Part shown: positions 1 to 7,827 of the stretch, in pieces | Position numbering within the stretch: position 1 is the first letter of the stretch | Layout of the letters: every line of letters starts with the position of its first letter | NCBI RefSeq assembly: GCF_025128095.1 | Contig: NZ_JAHLYT010000024.1 | Span: 57,877-121,876, forward strand | Source of the DNA: Synechococcus sp. CS-1328 | GTDB taxonomy: Bacteria; Cyanobacteriota; Cyanobacteriia; PCC-6307; Cyanobiaceae | Direction of reading: 5' to 3' | DNA: 64,000 nucleotides | Position numbers and translations under genes: made by a program | The notes under the pieces: model-generated | The model's database searches: none | The model's input: the letters and a program-made list of their open reading frames with translations, nothing else | What the model was told of the DNA's origin: nothing

Positions 1-1
1 C

Positions 2-334
2 GCTACCGAGTTATCCAAACGTGCCACGGGCAAGACGCTGTATCTGATCGATGAACCCACCACCGGCCTGAGCTTCTACGACGTGCACAAGCTGATGGAC
101 GTGATGCAGCGGCTGGTGGACAAGGGCAATTCGATCCTGGTGATTGAGCACAATCTCGATGTGATCCGCTGTGCTGACTGGATCATCGATCTGGGTCCAG
201 AAGGGGGCGACAAGGGCGGTGAGATTGTGGTGTGCGGCACCCCGGAAGAGGTGGCCGAACATCCCACCAGTCATACGGGCCGGTATCTCAAGCAGGTGCT
301 GGAGCAGCATCCGCCTATACCTGTGTCGGCCTGA
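2..334 (+). CDS. uvrA: UvrA excinuclease subunit A, C-terminal end (partial at window edge)
   Basis: This is the last 110 codons of the ATPase that recognises damaged DNA in the UvrABC nucleotide-excision repair complex. The reading frame enters from outside the window. The second ATP-binding cassette is visible: the Walker B stretch [11 protein letters not shown] is followed by the switch histidine in VIEHNLDVI and the usual UvrA tail [19 protein letters not shown]. It ends with a normal C-terminus (stop at 332-334). A second, slightly diverged copy of its last 62 shared codons lies 1.4 kb downstream, so this 3' end may have been rewritten by an insertion event. Family assignment is secure. 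Confidence 0.95.
   Translation, partial: ATELSKRATGKTLYLIDEPTTGLSFYDVHKLMDVMQRLVDKGNSILVIEHNLDVIRCADWIIDLGPEGGDKGGEIVVCGTPEEVAEHPTSHTGRYLKQVLEQHPPIPVSA
125..310 (+). repeat. Direct repeat of the uvrA 3' end, copy 1
   Basis: These 186 bases align without gaps to 1556-1741 (offset 1431). By hand count 14 bases differ. Eleven of the differences are synonymous and three change the residue (Ser/Leu, Val/Leu, His/Gln). The two copies bracket the membrane-protein pair at 497-1502. Confidence 0.9.
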
Positions 335-496
335 GGCTTGAGATCTTCGAAGGGATCTGGAAGACTCGGAGGGTGGTTGGTTGGGGACGTGTGGCCGGTG
401 GCTTTGGTGGTCACTTGAAGGAGGGCCAGACGAGGAGTGTGGGGGATGACACGCCAGTGATACCGCGCCACACTTGCAGTAGTTCTATTCCTTGGC

Positions 497-961
497 ATGC
501 ACCGCAGTCCTGCGCAGGACTTCTTCTCCTTTCTTCTGGGTGGAGGTTTATTTGCTGGTGGCATCTTCCTATTGCTCAACCAAGTGATGGTCGCCACGCC
601 CGGCGGGATTGGTGCCATGGGTCGCGGGGGCGGTGCCTACCGCCATGGAATGAGATATGGCTATGGGGCTGGGTTGGGACTTCCTCCGATTGGTGGCCTC
701 ACTGGCGGCATGGGACTTCTCATGATTCCTTTTGGCTTGGGAGTGGCACTTCTATTTGTTAATGCTTATCGCAAGCTTGCCTGGCTCTTGGTCTGGGGGT
801 CTGGGGCTGCATTGATTGTCGGGATTCTTCACAGCCTGGACATGAACTTTATGCCAACGACGCTCTGGGCTCTTGTGACCATGATCGTCATGATTGCCGC
901 AGGCGCAGGCCTCATGTTTAAGTCGCTTTACGGAGATGGCGATCGTGACAAAGAAGACTGA
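497..961 (+). CDS. Small four-helix membrane protein of unknown function
   Basis: This 154-residue protein is not recognised. Hydrophobicity suggests four membrane segments at about residues 8-30, 66-90, 94-114 and 120-142. A Gly/Arg/Tyr-rich loop lies near residues 35-60. The ATG at 497 follows a 162-base spacer after uvrA in which no gene is visible. The end overlaps the next gene by 26 bases, which suggests translational coupling and a joint membrane function. The pair lies between the two copies of the uvrA tail, so it may be a small inserted cassette. No catalytic motif is visible. Confidence 0.7.
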   Translation: MHRSPAQDFFSFLLGGGLFAGGIFLLLNQVMVATPGGIGAMGRGGGAYRHGMRYGYGAGLGLPPIGGLTGGMGLLMIPFGLGVALLFVNAYRKLAWLLVWGSGAALIVGILHSLDMNFMPTTLWALVTMIVMIAAGAGLMFKSLYGDGDRDKED

Positions 962-1502
962 CGATCAGTTTCGGAGTAAGCGTCTGCAAGACCTCATGGC
1001 CGAGGTTGATGGGCCTGTTCTTGCCAAGAGCAAACCAAAAGTTCATGTTGCTGATCAACAGGTGGCAAAGATCCTTTCTATATTCATTCGTTGGGCTGTA
1101 TTCGGATTTCTCTGTCTTGGTTTGGGGTTCTGGGCTGGGGCTCAGAATGCGCAGCTCCGTTGGGCATTGCGGCAGCCATCAGATAAACAGCTGCTGACCT
1201 CCCAGGGCTGGCGACAGGATGGAACCGGTGTTTTTTATCGTTGGTGTCTTGAGCAGTGTCATGCTCCCCAGATGTATGGTGGTGGAGTGCTCAAGGTTTT
1301 CGAAGTTAAATGTGTCGATCGTCCATGTGGTGACATCCTGATGCGATTCAATGTGCTCAACTCAAAGAGAGAGATGATTGATCAGATTGTTCTGAATGAG
1401 AAAGGGTTGCATGGGGAAACCAGGCGTTTCATGATTGAAGCTCAAAATCCAGATGCCGCCTCGCTTGAGCTTGCTGAGTTCTCTGCTCGCGCAAAAGTTT
1501 AG
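936..1502 (+). CDS. Single-pass membrane protein with a cysteine-containing exported domain, unknown function
   Basis: I start this 188-residue protein at the ATG at 936, inside the end of the preceding gene; in-frame starts further upstream would only lengthen the overlap. It has a charged N-terminal region (residues 1-42), one membrane helix (about 45-68) and a C-terminal domain with spaced cysteines (CLEQC, then CVDRPC), compatible with disulfides outside the cytoplasm. The family is not recognised. It is probably co-translated with the four-helix protein at 497-961, and together they form the whole content of the uvrA-flanked cassette. Confidence 0.7.
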   Translation: MAIVTKKTDDQFRSKRLQDLMAEVDGPVLAKSKPKVHVADQQVAKILSIFIRWAVFGFLCLGLGFWAGAQNAQLRWALRQPSDKQLLTSQGWRQDGTGVFYRWCLEQCHAPQMYGGGVLKVFEVKCVDRPCGDILMRFNVLNSKREMIDQIVLNEKGLHGETRRFMIEAQNPDAASLELAEFSARAKV

Positions 1503-1555
1503 ATCCGCTGTATCAAGTGGGCACCTTGTGAAGTGGGTATCTTGATCTCGTCGAA

Positions 1556-1765
1556 GGCAATTTGATCCTGCTGATCGAGCACAACCTTGATGTGATCCGC
1601 TGTGCCGACTGGATCATCGATCTGGGTCCTGAAGGGGGCGACAAGGGCGGTGAGATCGTGGTGTGTGGTACCCCGGAAGAGGTGGCGGAGCATCCCACCA
1701 GTCAAACGGGCCGGTATCTCAAACAGGTGCTGGAGCAGCATCTTCCCCAATTGCTGGCGATCTGA
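1556..1765 (+). pseudogene. Detached uvrA 3'-end remnant (copy 2 of the direct repeat)
   Basis: This is an open frame encoding the UvrA C-terminal tail again ([18 protein letters not shown]...), ending with a slightly different C-terminus (HLPQLLAI). It has no ATPase core and only a TTG as possible start, so it is very unlikely to be functional alone. Upstream of 1556 the similarity to uvrA stops abruptly. A 14-base near-repeat (AAGTGGG..CTTG at 1515-1528 and 1531-1544) lies just before this junction. It is best read as the original end of the resident uvrA, displaced when the cassette at 335-1555 arrived with a replacement tail. The opposite polarity is also possible. Confidence 0.85.
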
Positions 1766-1831
1766 ACGACGCCACGCTCGGGCTTGGCGATCCTGCACTG
1801 ATCGCCCAATGGATGGCCGAATGGGTTGAAC

Positions 1832-2149
1832 TTATGGCCCATTCGACTGCATGGTGTCGTAGGCCTCCTGGCAGAGGGTGGGGGAGGCATAGATCAGCAC
1901 CTGGCTGTGGGCCGATCGGTTGCAGACCTGATACGAGGACGTCAGCCCAAAGGCATGGCCGGAGGCCTGGAACGTACAGGATTGGAACCGGTCCCGATCG
2001 GCGGCGGTGATCTTCCGGCAGGCTGTGGTGGTCGGTTGCAGCCAGTCGAAGCCGTAGCCGCCCACGATCGGAACCTCCCCGGCCAGGGCAGTGGTGGCGC
2101 AGAGGGTCAGCAGAGCCAGCAGGCAGGCGATCGCCGTTCGGAGCGTCAT
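1832..2149 (-). CDS. Small secreted cysteine-containing protein, unknown function
   Basis: This 105-residue protein has a convincing signal peptide: Thr-Leu-Arg start, hydrophobic core, and a cleavage site of type ATTALA|GEV near residue 23. The mature part is about 80 residues with four cysteines, suggesting two disulfides. No family is recognised. It reads opposite to uvrA and ends shortly after the uvrA remnant. The opposite strand here has only frames without coding character. Periplasmic or extracellular location is inferred from the signal peptide. Confidence 0.6.
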   Translation of the reverse strand: MTLRTAIACLLALLTLCATTALAGEVPIVGGYGFDWLQPTTTACRKITAADRDRFQSCTFQASGHAFGLTSSYQVCNRSAHSQVLIYASPTLCQEAYDTMQSNGP

Positions 2150-2462
2150 GGTCAGTCAGCGGTATAGGGGGTGATGCTTGCCATCGTGGCTGGAGATGCA
2201 TTCGGAGGCGATCATCGACAGGCCTGTGCTTCCAAGGGGTTTCCAGATCACCCTGCCCCGACACAATGATCTCCTCTGGCCGTTCGTCACGGTCTGGAAG
2301 CTCGGCTCGGTTTCTGATCTTCTGGATGGCTTTGGCTGATGAGTCACCAGAGCCTCCACGGTGTGGATTGCGACAGCACTTCGGTGTAATCCCTTCGCAG
2401 TAGATCCATCTAGGCTGGTCCAGTTGCCCCGGTGGATACCGGAGATTCTGCCGCCGCTGCCC
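2150..2462. other. Intergenic region, 313 bases
   Basis: This lies between the divergent secreted protein and the phospholipase-like gene and should hold both promoters. I see no clear sigma-70 boxes, repeats or RNA gene. If the downstream gene uses the GTG at 2361, the gap shrinks to about 210 bases. Confidence 0.4.
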
Positions 2463-3653
2463 ATGCTCGAATCCGCCTCGGCTGCTTCCTTCCTGGAGCC
2501 GGATCCTCGGCTGAACGGGCCGGACTGGGCTCGGTCCTCGCATGTCCCCGCCGCGGCCTTCCCAACCGAGGGCACCGCGGTGCCGCTGATCGGTTCCGGG
2601 ATCGGCATTGCCCGGTCCGAGCTTGCCCGACCCGGGCTCGAGCCGCCCGAGGCTGCCGATTCTTCGCGTGATCCGATCACCGGTGCCCCCTTCGATCAGC
2701 TGCAGGTGTTGCCGCAGGATGGTCGCCGCATCTATCGCAAGGCTTTTGCCCTGGCCGAGCGGCAGATTCGCATCGAAATCTGTGTGCTGGAAGACCCCAA
2801 GATTCTCGCCGGCCTGCGGGACGCGCTCGATCGCGGTGTGCGCGTGCGGGCGATCGTCGATCGCGGCAAGTACGGGGACCTGACGGCGGAACAGCAGAAC
2901 CTGGCGGCGGATTTCACAGCGGCCGGTGGGGAACTGCAGCTCAGCAATCCGATCTTTCCGCGCTCCTTTCCGAAGACGATCCTGATCGATTCGAAGCTGC
3001 TGGTGTATGGCTCCGCCTGTCTCGATTCCACCACCTTTGCCCAGTACCGCGATTTCGCCCTCGCCAGCACCGATCCCACCGTGCTGGACACCATCAAGAC
3101 CCTGTTCGCGAACGACTGGGCGTACTCGGCGCCGGTGGGTCAGGAGCCCTCTCCCTTCAATCCCACCCCGCCGGTGCAACCTCCGGAGCTGCTGATCGCG
3201 CCGCGCAATGCCGCCGCCGGCATGGCAGATCTGTACCAGCAGGCGGAGCGGAGACTGGATGTGTACACCGAGGAGCTGGGCAATGCCGCCCTCGAGAGCG
3301 AACTGGTGGCGGCGGTGAATCGGGGGGTGCGGGTGCGTCTGATCACGCCGGTGCAGGTGAACGGCGCCAGCCCGGAGCAGAACAACCAGCACAGTGCCTC
3401 GATCGCGGCCCTGGTGGCCGCTGGGGTGGTGGTGCACACCAGTGGGCCCGTGGAAATGTTCAGTCAGCCCTACATGCATGCCAGAGCCGCCCTGGTGGAT
3501 GGCCGCCTCGCCTACGTGGGTTCGATCAGCCTCTCCCCCGACTCGGTGACCGTGAATCGGGAGATGGGCCTGATCGAGGAGGATCCCACCATCGTGGCCC
3601 AGCTCGGTCGTCAGTTCGTCAAGGATTTCCGGCGCCTCACCCCGACGGTCTGA
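2463..3653 (+). CDS. Phospholipase-D-like protein with degenerate HKD motifs
   Basis: This 396-residue protein (ATG at 2463; a GTG at 2361 would add 34 residues) has the two-lobed PLD layout. Lobe one, about residues 80-220, carries a helix-strand unit with RGVRVRAIVDRG, then RSFPKTILID where HxKxxxxD is expected, so the catalytic His is Phe169. Lobe two, about 240-390, has RGVRVRLITP and then HARAALVD (His339, Arg341, Asp346), with Arg in place of Lys. Lobe one therefore lacks the catalytic His and lobe two has a conservative change. PLD-fold proteins act on phosphodiesters, but this one may bind rather than hydrolyse or may use one lobe. No signal peptide is obvious. Confidence 0.75.
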   Translation: MLESASAASFLEPDPRLNGPDWARSSHVPAAAFPTEGTAVPLIGSGIGIARSELARPGLEPPEAADSSRDPITGAPFDQLQVLPQDGRRIYRKAFALAERQIRIEICVLEDPKILAGLRDALDRGVRVRAIVDRGKYGDLTAEQQNLAADFTAAGGELQLSNPIFPRSFPKTILIDSKLLVYGSACLDSTTFAQYRDFALASTDPTVLDTIKTLFANDWAYSAPVGQEPSPFNPTPPVQPPELLIAPRNAAAGMADLYQQAERRLDVYTEELGNAALESELVAAVNRGVRVRLITPVQVNGASPEQNNQHSASIAALVAAGVVVHTSGPVEMFSQPYMHARAALVDGRLAYVGSISLSPDSVTVNREMGLIEEDPTIVAQLGRQFVKDFRRLTPTV

Positions 3654-3758
3654 TCCAGGCAGCCTGATCCAGGCAGCCTGCTGCGCCGGCTTCTGTTATC
3701 GGGGTCGGATGGAGCACAATTCCCTGCAGGCCTTACCCACCAGACCACCACCCCTCCA

Positions 3759-5297
3759 ATGCGCGTTTCCCGTTTCCGGCTTCGTCGCATCGGCTGGCTG
3801 GCGGCCGGTCTGGCACTGGCCAGCGCCGCGGCTCCCGCCCGGGCCCTGGAAACGGTGCTGCTGAAGTTGCCCTTGGTGGAGACCAGCTTCCGCGTCAAGC
3901 TCAGCGAGCTGGAGCAACCGGCCCGGCTTCTGAGCGGCAGCAGTGATCTGGCCGAACTCGACCGCGCCACCAATGGTGCGGTGGGCCGGGAGTTGCTGGA
4001 GGTGTTCAATCGCCCCCTGCCCCTGCAGGTGGAGGCTGTGGTGGATCAGGCCAGCGGCACGCCCCTGCTCAATCAGGCGCTGCTGGCGGTGTCCGCCCTC
4101 GGCCAGGTGGAGGGGCTGCCTGCCGGTTCCGACATCGGCGGCGCTGAGCTGGCGGAGGCGGTGCGGCAGGCGGCTTCCGGCGGGCAGCTCACCCTGCTTT
4201 CCCTGCTGCGGGCCCTGCCGGGCGACACCGTGACCGTGGATCTGGGCAAGGCTCTGGCGACCGCCCGTCGCTTGCAGAATCAGCAGGCCCCCGCCCTGGA
4301 GCTGGTGCGTGACCTCCCGGCCGCGACCGTGGATCCTGCGCTTTCCGCGCCTGGTGCCTTCACCCCCGTGCGCAGCACCTTCACCCTGCCGGTGTCCTAT
4401 CGCCCGCAACCCCTGCAGGTGGTGCTGATCAAACCCTCCCAGGGGGGCAATGGCCAGCTGGTGGTGATCTCCCATGGCCTCTGGGATGCCCCCGAGAGCT
4501 TCGAGGGCTGGGCGCGCCACCTGGCCAGCCACGGCTACACCGTGGTGCTGCCCCTCCACCCGGGCAGCGACCGGGACCAGCAGCGGGCCATGCTCTCGGG
4601 AGAGGCGAAGCCCCCCAGCCCGGAGGAGCTGCGGCTGCGGCCCCTGGATGTGAAGGCCATTCTGGATGGCTTCACCGGTGCCGACACCCAGAAGGTGGTG
4701 GTGATCGGCCATTCCTGGGGTGCCACTACCGCCCTGCAGCTGGCCGGGCTGCGGCCCAGCAGCAGTCGGTTGGAGCAGCGCTGCAACGACGGCAGTGATC
4801 CGCGCCGCAACCGCAACGATCCCGACCGCAACATGAGCTGGGTGCTGCAGTGCAGCTTCCTCAGCAGCGCCGATCGCTCCAGCGCGGCCGATCCACGGGT
4901 GATCGCTGTGGCGGCGGTGAGTCCGCCCCTCTACCTGCTGTTTGATCAGGGGAGCACCGCCGGCATGACGGCACGGGCCCTGCTGGTCACGGGCAGCCGT
5001 GACTGGGTGGTCCCTGCCGGGCCCGAGGCGATCGCGCCCTTCAGCCGCTCCCGGCCGGCCGGTCATCAGCTGGTGGTGGCTGGTGGCGGTGACCATTTCA
5101 ACCTGCGTGCACCAGCGACTGGCAATGGCGGCCCGCTGCGCGGCCTCTTGCTGGGCTGGGTGAATGGGGCCTATGCCGCCGGTCCGACTGTGCGGCCGGC
5201 TCCCGGGGCTCCGCCACTGCTTCCAGCCGGCGGCTGGGGCGATGCGGACAAGCCACTGGTGGACGCCACCAGCAGGGTGCTTTCGCCCCAGCCCTGA
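3759..5297 (+). CDS. Secreted alpha/beta hydrolase with N-terminal DUF1400 domain
   Basis: The 512-residue protein begins with a twin-arginine-free signal peptide (residues 1-29, RRIGWLAAGLALASAAAPARA). It continues with a DUF1400-type region (about 30-190) that is typical of cyanobacterial exported hydrolases. The alpha/beta-hydrolase core starts near residue 215. The nucleophile elbow GHSWG places Ser319; the likely acid is in TGSRDWVVP and the base in GGDHFNL. The oxyanion strand is VVISHGL. The substrate is unknown; esterase or dienelactone-hydrolase-like activity is a family-based inference. It stands alone with a 105-base gap after the PLD gene. Confidence 0.85.
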   Translation: MRVSRFRLRRIGWLAAGLALASAAAPARALETVLLKLPLVETSFRVKLSELEQPARLLSGSSDLAELDRATNGAVGRELLEVFNRPLPLQVEAVVDQASGTPLLNQALLAVSALGQVEGLPAGSDIGGAELAEAVRQAASGGQLTLLSLLRALPGDTVTVDLGKALATARRLQNQQAPALELVRDLPAATVDPALSAPGAFTPVRSTFTLPVSYRPQPLQVVLIKPSQGGNGQLVVISHGLWDAPESFEGWARHLASHGYTVVLPLHPGSDRDQQRAMLSGEAKPPSPEELRLRPLDVKAILDGFTGADTQKVVVIGHSWGATTALQLAGLRPSSSRLEQRCNDGSDPRRNRNDPDRNMSWVLQCSFLSSADRSSAADPRVIAVAAVSPPLYLLFDQGSTAGMTARALLVTGSRDWVVPAGPEAIAPFSRSRPAGHQLVVAGGGDHFNLRAPATGNGGPLRGLLLGWVNGAYAAGPTVRPAPGAPPLLPAGGWGDADKPLVDATSRVLSPQP

Positions 5298-5597
5298 CCG
5301 TCGACTGCCTTCGGATGGTTGCCTGGCGGCGTGGCGGACTGCCGTCTTTGTCTCTGAATGCTGACAGGGCTGAGCTGGAGCCCTTGCTTGGCCGGGCGAC
5401 CTGATCCCGCTGTGGCGCGGGATCTTCGCTCGGGCAGAGCCGTGCTCCGCCCGTACTTGGCAGGTTTTCCTGCGGCGCGATTCGGCAACGTTGGCTAGGG
5501 ATTCCCTATGCACTGATCCGCTCCAGCCGCGCTTTCACCGCTGACGCCGTGGTCGACGACCACCGCTCACCCGTTCGTCCACCTCTTCGGGGCCGCC
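5298..5597. other. Intergenic region, 300 bases, with one inverted repeat
   Basis: An 8-bp inverted repeat GATCCCGC/GCGGGATC at 5403-5424 (loop TGTGGC) could be a weak terminator for the hydrolase gene, although only a short T/C stretch follows. The rest should contain the promoter of the sucrose-phosphate-synthase gene. No gene is visible. Confidence 0.4.
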
Positions 5598-7820
5598 ATG
5601 GGTTTTCACATCCTCCACCTGCATCTGCACGGTCTGTTTCGAGGTCATGACCTGGAGCTGGGTCGTGATCCCGATACCGGTGGCCAGACCACCTATGTGC
5701 TGGAACTGGCCCAGGCGATGGCGGCCCGACCCGAGGTGGAGCGGGTCGAGGTGGTTACCCGCCTGATCCGCGATCGGCGGGTGTCACCCGATTACGCCCG
5801 GCCATTGGAGCCGATCGGCCCCAATGCCGCCATCCGCCGCCTTCCCTTCGGTCCGCCGCGCTATCTGCGCAAGGAACTGCTCTGGCCCCACCTCGACGAA
5901 CTGGCCGACGCCCTCACCGAGGTTCTGGTGGCGCAGCCTCGCCTGCCGGACTGGATCCACGCCCATTACGCCGATGCCGGCTATGTGGGGGCCTTGCTGA
6001 GGCGTCGGCTTGGCATCCCGCTGGTGTTCACGGGCCACTCGCTCGGGCGCGAGAAGCGCCGCCGGCTGATGCTCTCCGGCCTTGACCCTCGCCAGATCGA
6101 TCAGACCTACGCCATGGCGCGTCGCATCGATGCCGAGGAGCTGGCCCTGGCCCATGCCGTGCTGGTGGTGACCAGCACCAGCCAGGAGCGGGAGCATCAA
6201 TACGCCCGCTATGGCCGCTTCCGGCTGGATCAGGCCCGTGTCATCCCTCCCGGTGTGGATGCCCGCCTGTTCCACCCGCCCGTGAGCGGTGAGGTTGAAA
6301 CGGCGATCGAGCAGCTGCTTCAGCCCTTTCTGCGCGATCCGGCCAAGCCACCGGTGCTGGCGATCTGCCGTGCTGATCACCGCAAGAACATCCCGGCCCT
6401 GGTGGAGGTGTTCGGCCGTTCCGAGCACCTGCGCAAGAACCACAATCTGGTGCTGGTGCTCGGCTGCCGCGACGACCCCCGCGAGCTCGAAAAACAGCAG
6501 CGCGAGGTGTTCCAGCAGGTGTTTGAGCAGGTGGATCGCTTCGATCTCTATGGCCAGGTGGCCTACCCGAAGCAGCACCGGCGCGATCAGATTCCCGGGT
6601 TCTACCGCTGGGCGGCCCAGCTGGGCGGTGTGTTCGTCAATCCCGCGCTCACCGAGCCCTTCGGGCTCACCCTGCTGGAGGCGGCGGCCTGCGGCCTGCC
6701 GATCGTGGCCACCGATGACGGCGGCCCCCGCGACATCCTCAGCCGCACCGACAGCGGTCTGCTGGTGGACGTCTCCGATCTCGATGCCCTGCAGCAGGCG
6801 GTGGAGGGCAGCCTGGCGAGCCCCCAGCAGTGGCGGCGTTGGTCGGAGAACGGCATCGAGGCGGTCAGCCGCCACTTCAGCTGGAATGCCCATGTCTGCA
6901 GTTACCTGGGCGAGGCCGCTGCGGCTGCCGCCAGCGCTCAGGCCAGGGTGCCGGGGCCATCCGGTCCCATGCTGCAATCCCCCCGGCGCCTGGCTCCGCC
7001 CCAGCGCCTGCTGCTCTTCGATCTCGATGTGTCTCTGGCCTCGCCCGACGACGCCAGCCTGGTGGAGCTGCGCCGTCGGCTGGAGGCCGACCCCCGGCTG
7101 TCGGTGGGTGTGTTCAGCGGCCGCTCCTTCCAGGCGGCCTGCCAGCGCTTTGCCGCGTTGCAACTGCCGCTGCCCCGCGTCACCATCACCGAGGCCGGGA
7201 CCGACATCCGCTTCCGCGATCTGGCTAGTCCTGAGCTGACCTGGGGCGATCCGGACCTGGGCCATGTCGAGCCTGGTGGCGAGAGGGCCGGACCTGGACT
7301 TGAGATCGCCGACCTAGTGCTGGATCCGCTCTGGCAGCAGCGGATCGGCCGCAGCTGGCAGCGCCAGGCGGTGGTCGCGGCCATGGCCGAGCTCGAGCCC
7401 CGCCTCTGCCTGCAGGACGAGAGCGAGCAGGGTCCTTACAAGGTGAGCTACGTGCTGCAGGAACCTGATCAGGGCATCCTGCCGCTCGTGCGGCAGGCCC
7501 TGCGCAGCCATGCCCTGCAGGCCCGGCCCCATGTGTTCCAGCACTGCTTCCTGGATGTGCTGCCGCTCACGGCCTCCAAGGCGGAGGCGATCCGCTACGT
7601 GGCGCTGCGCTGGAAACTGCCGCTCAGCAGCATCCTGGTGGGGGCCAGCCAGCAGGGCGATGGCGAACTGCTGCAGGGCCTGCCCCTCGGCGTGGTGCCG
7701 GATGACCATGACCCCTCGCTCGAATCCCTGCGAGGACATCGGCGTGTGTACTTCTCCTCAAAGCCCCAGGCCTGGGGGCTGCTGGATGGTTTAGATCACC
7801 ATCGCTTCCTGCGCCGCTGA
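5598..7820 (+). CDS. Sucrose-phosphate synthase paralogue 1 (GT4 plus HAD-like domain)
   Basis: This 740-residue GT4 glycosyltransferase matches sucrose-phosphate synthase: HGLFRGHDLELGRDPDTGGQ at residues 9-28, the fructose-6-phosphate/UDP-glucose cleft (HAHYADAGYVG, TGHSLGREKRRRL) and the E-x7-E region PALTEPFGLTLLEAAACGLP. Residues about 470-740 form a HAD-like phosphatase domain. Motif I is LFDLDVSLAS, which keeps both Asp, but motif IV reads VGASQQGDGELL instead of GDSGND, so phosphatase activity is doubtful. Expected reaction: UDP-glucose + fructose-6-P to sucrose-6-P. A second SPS lies at 46776. This copy has no phosphatase partner next to it, so it might use another acceptor or be regulated differently. 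Confidence 0.85.
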   Translation: MGFHILHLHLHGLFRGHDLELGRDPDTGGQTTYVLELAQAMAARPEVERVEVVTRLIRDRRVSPDYARPLEPIGPNAAIRRLPFGPPRYLRKELLWPHLDELADALTEVLVAQPRLPDWIHAHYADAGYVGALLRRRLGIPLVFTGHSLGREKRRRLMLSGLDPRQIDQTYAMARRIDAEELALAHAVLVVTSTSQEREHQYARYGRFRLDQARVIPPGVDARLFHPPVSGEVETAIEQLLQPFLRDPAKPPVLAICRADHRKNIPALVEVFGRSEHLRKNHNLVLVLGCRDDPRELEKQQREVFQQVFEQVDRFDLYGQVAYPKQHRRDQIPGFYRWAAQLGGVFVNPALTEPFGLTLLEAAACGLPIVATDDGGPRDILSRTDSGLLVDVSDLDALQQAVEGSLASPQQWRRWSENGIEAVSRHFSWNAHVCSYLGEAAAAAASAQARVPGPSGPMLQSPRRLAPPQRLLLFDLDVSLASPDDASLVELRRRLEADPRLSVGVFSGRSFQAACQRFAALQLPLPRVTITEAGTDIRFRDLASPELTWGDPDLGHVEPGGERAGPGLEIADLVLDPLWQQRIGRSWQRQAVVAAMAELEPRLCLQDESEQGPYKVSYVLQEPDQGILPLVRQALRSHALQARPHVFQHCFLDVLPLTASKAEAIRYVALRWKLPLSSILVGASQQGDGELLQGLPLGVVPDDHDPSLESLRGHRRVYFSSKPQAWGLLDGLDHHRFLRR

Positions 7821-7827
7821 CTCTGGC

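Noticed and set aside
1719..3479. Minus-strand 586-codon frame opposite the PLD-like gene
   Set aside because: Arg/Gly/His/Gln-rich antisense shadow without any domain; the plus strand encodes the PLD-fold protein.
3696..5513. Minus-strand 605-codon frame opposite the DUF1400 hydrolase
   Set aside because: Shadow frame with low-complexity composition; the hydrolase on the plus strand has a signal peptide and catalytic triad.
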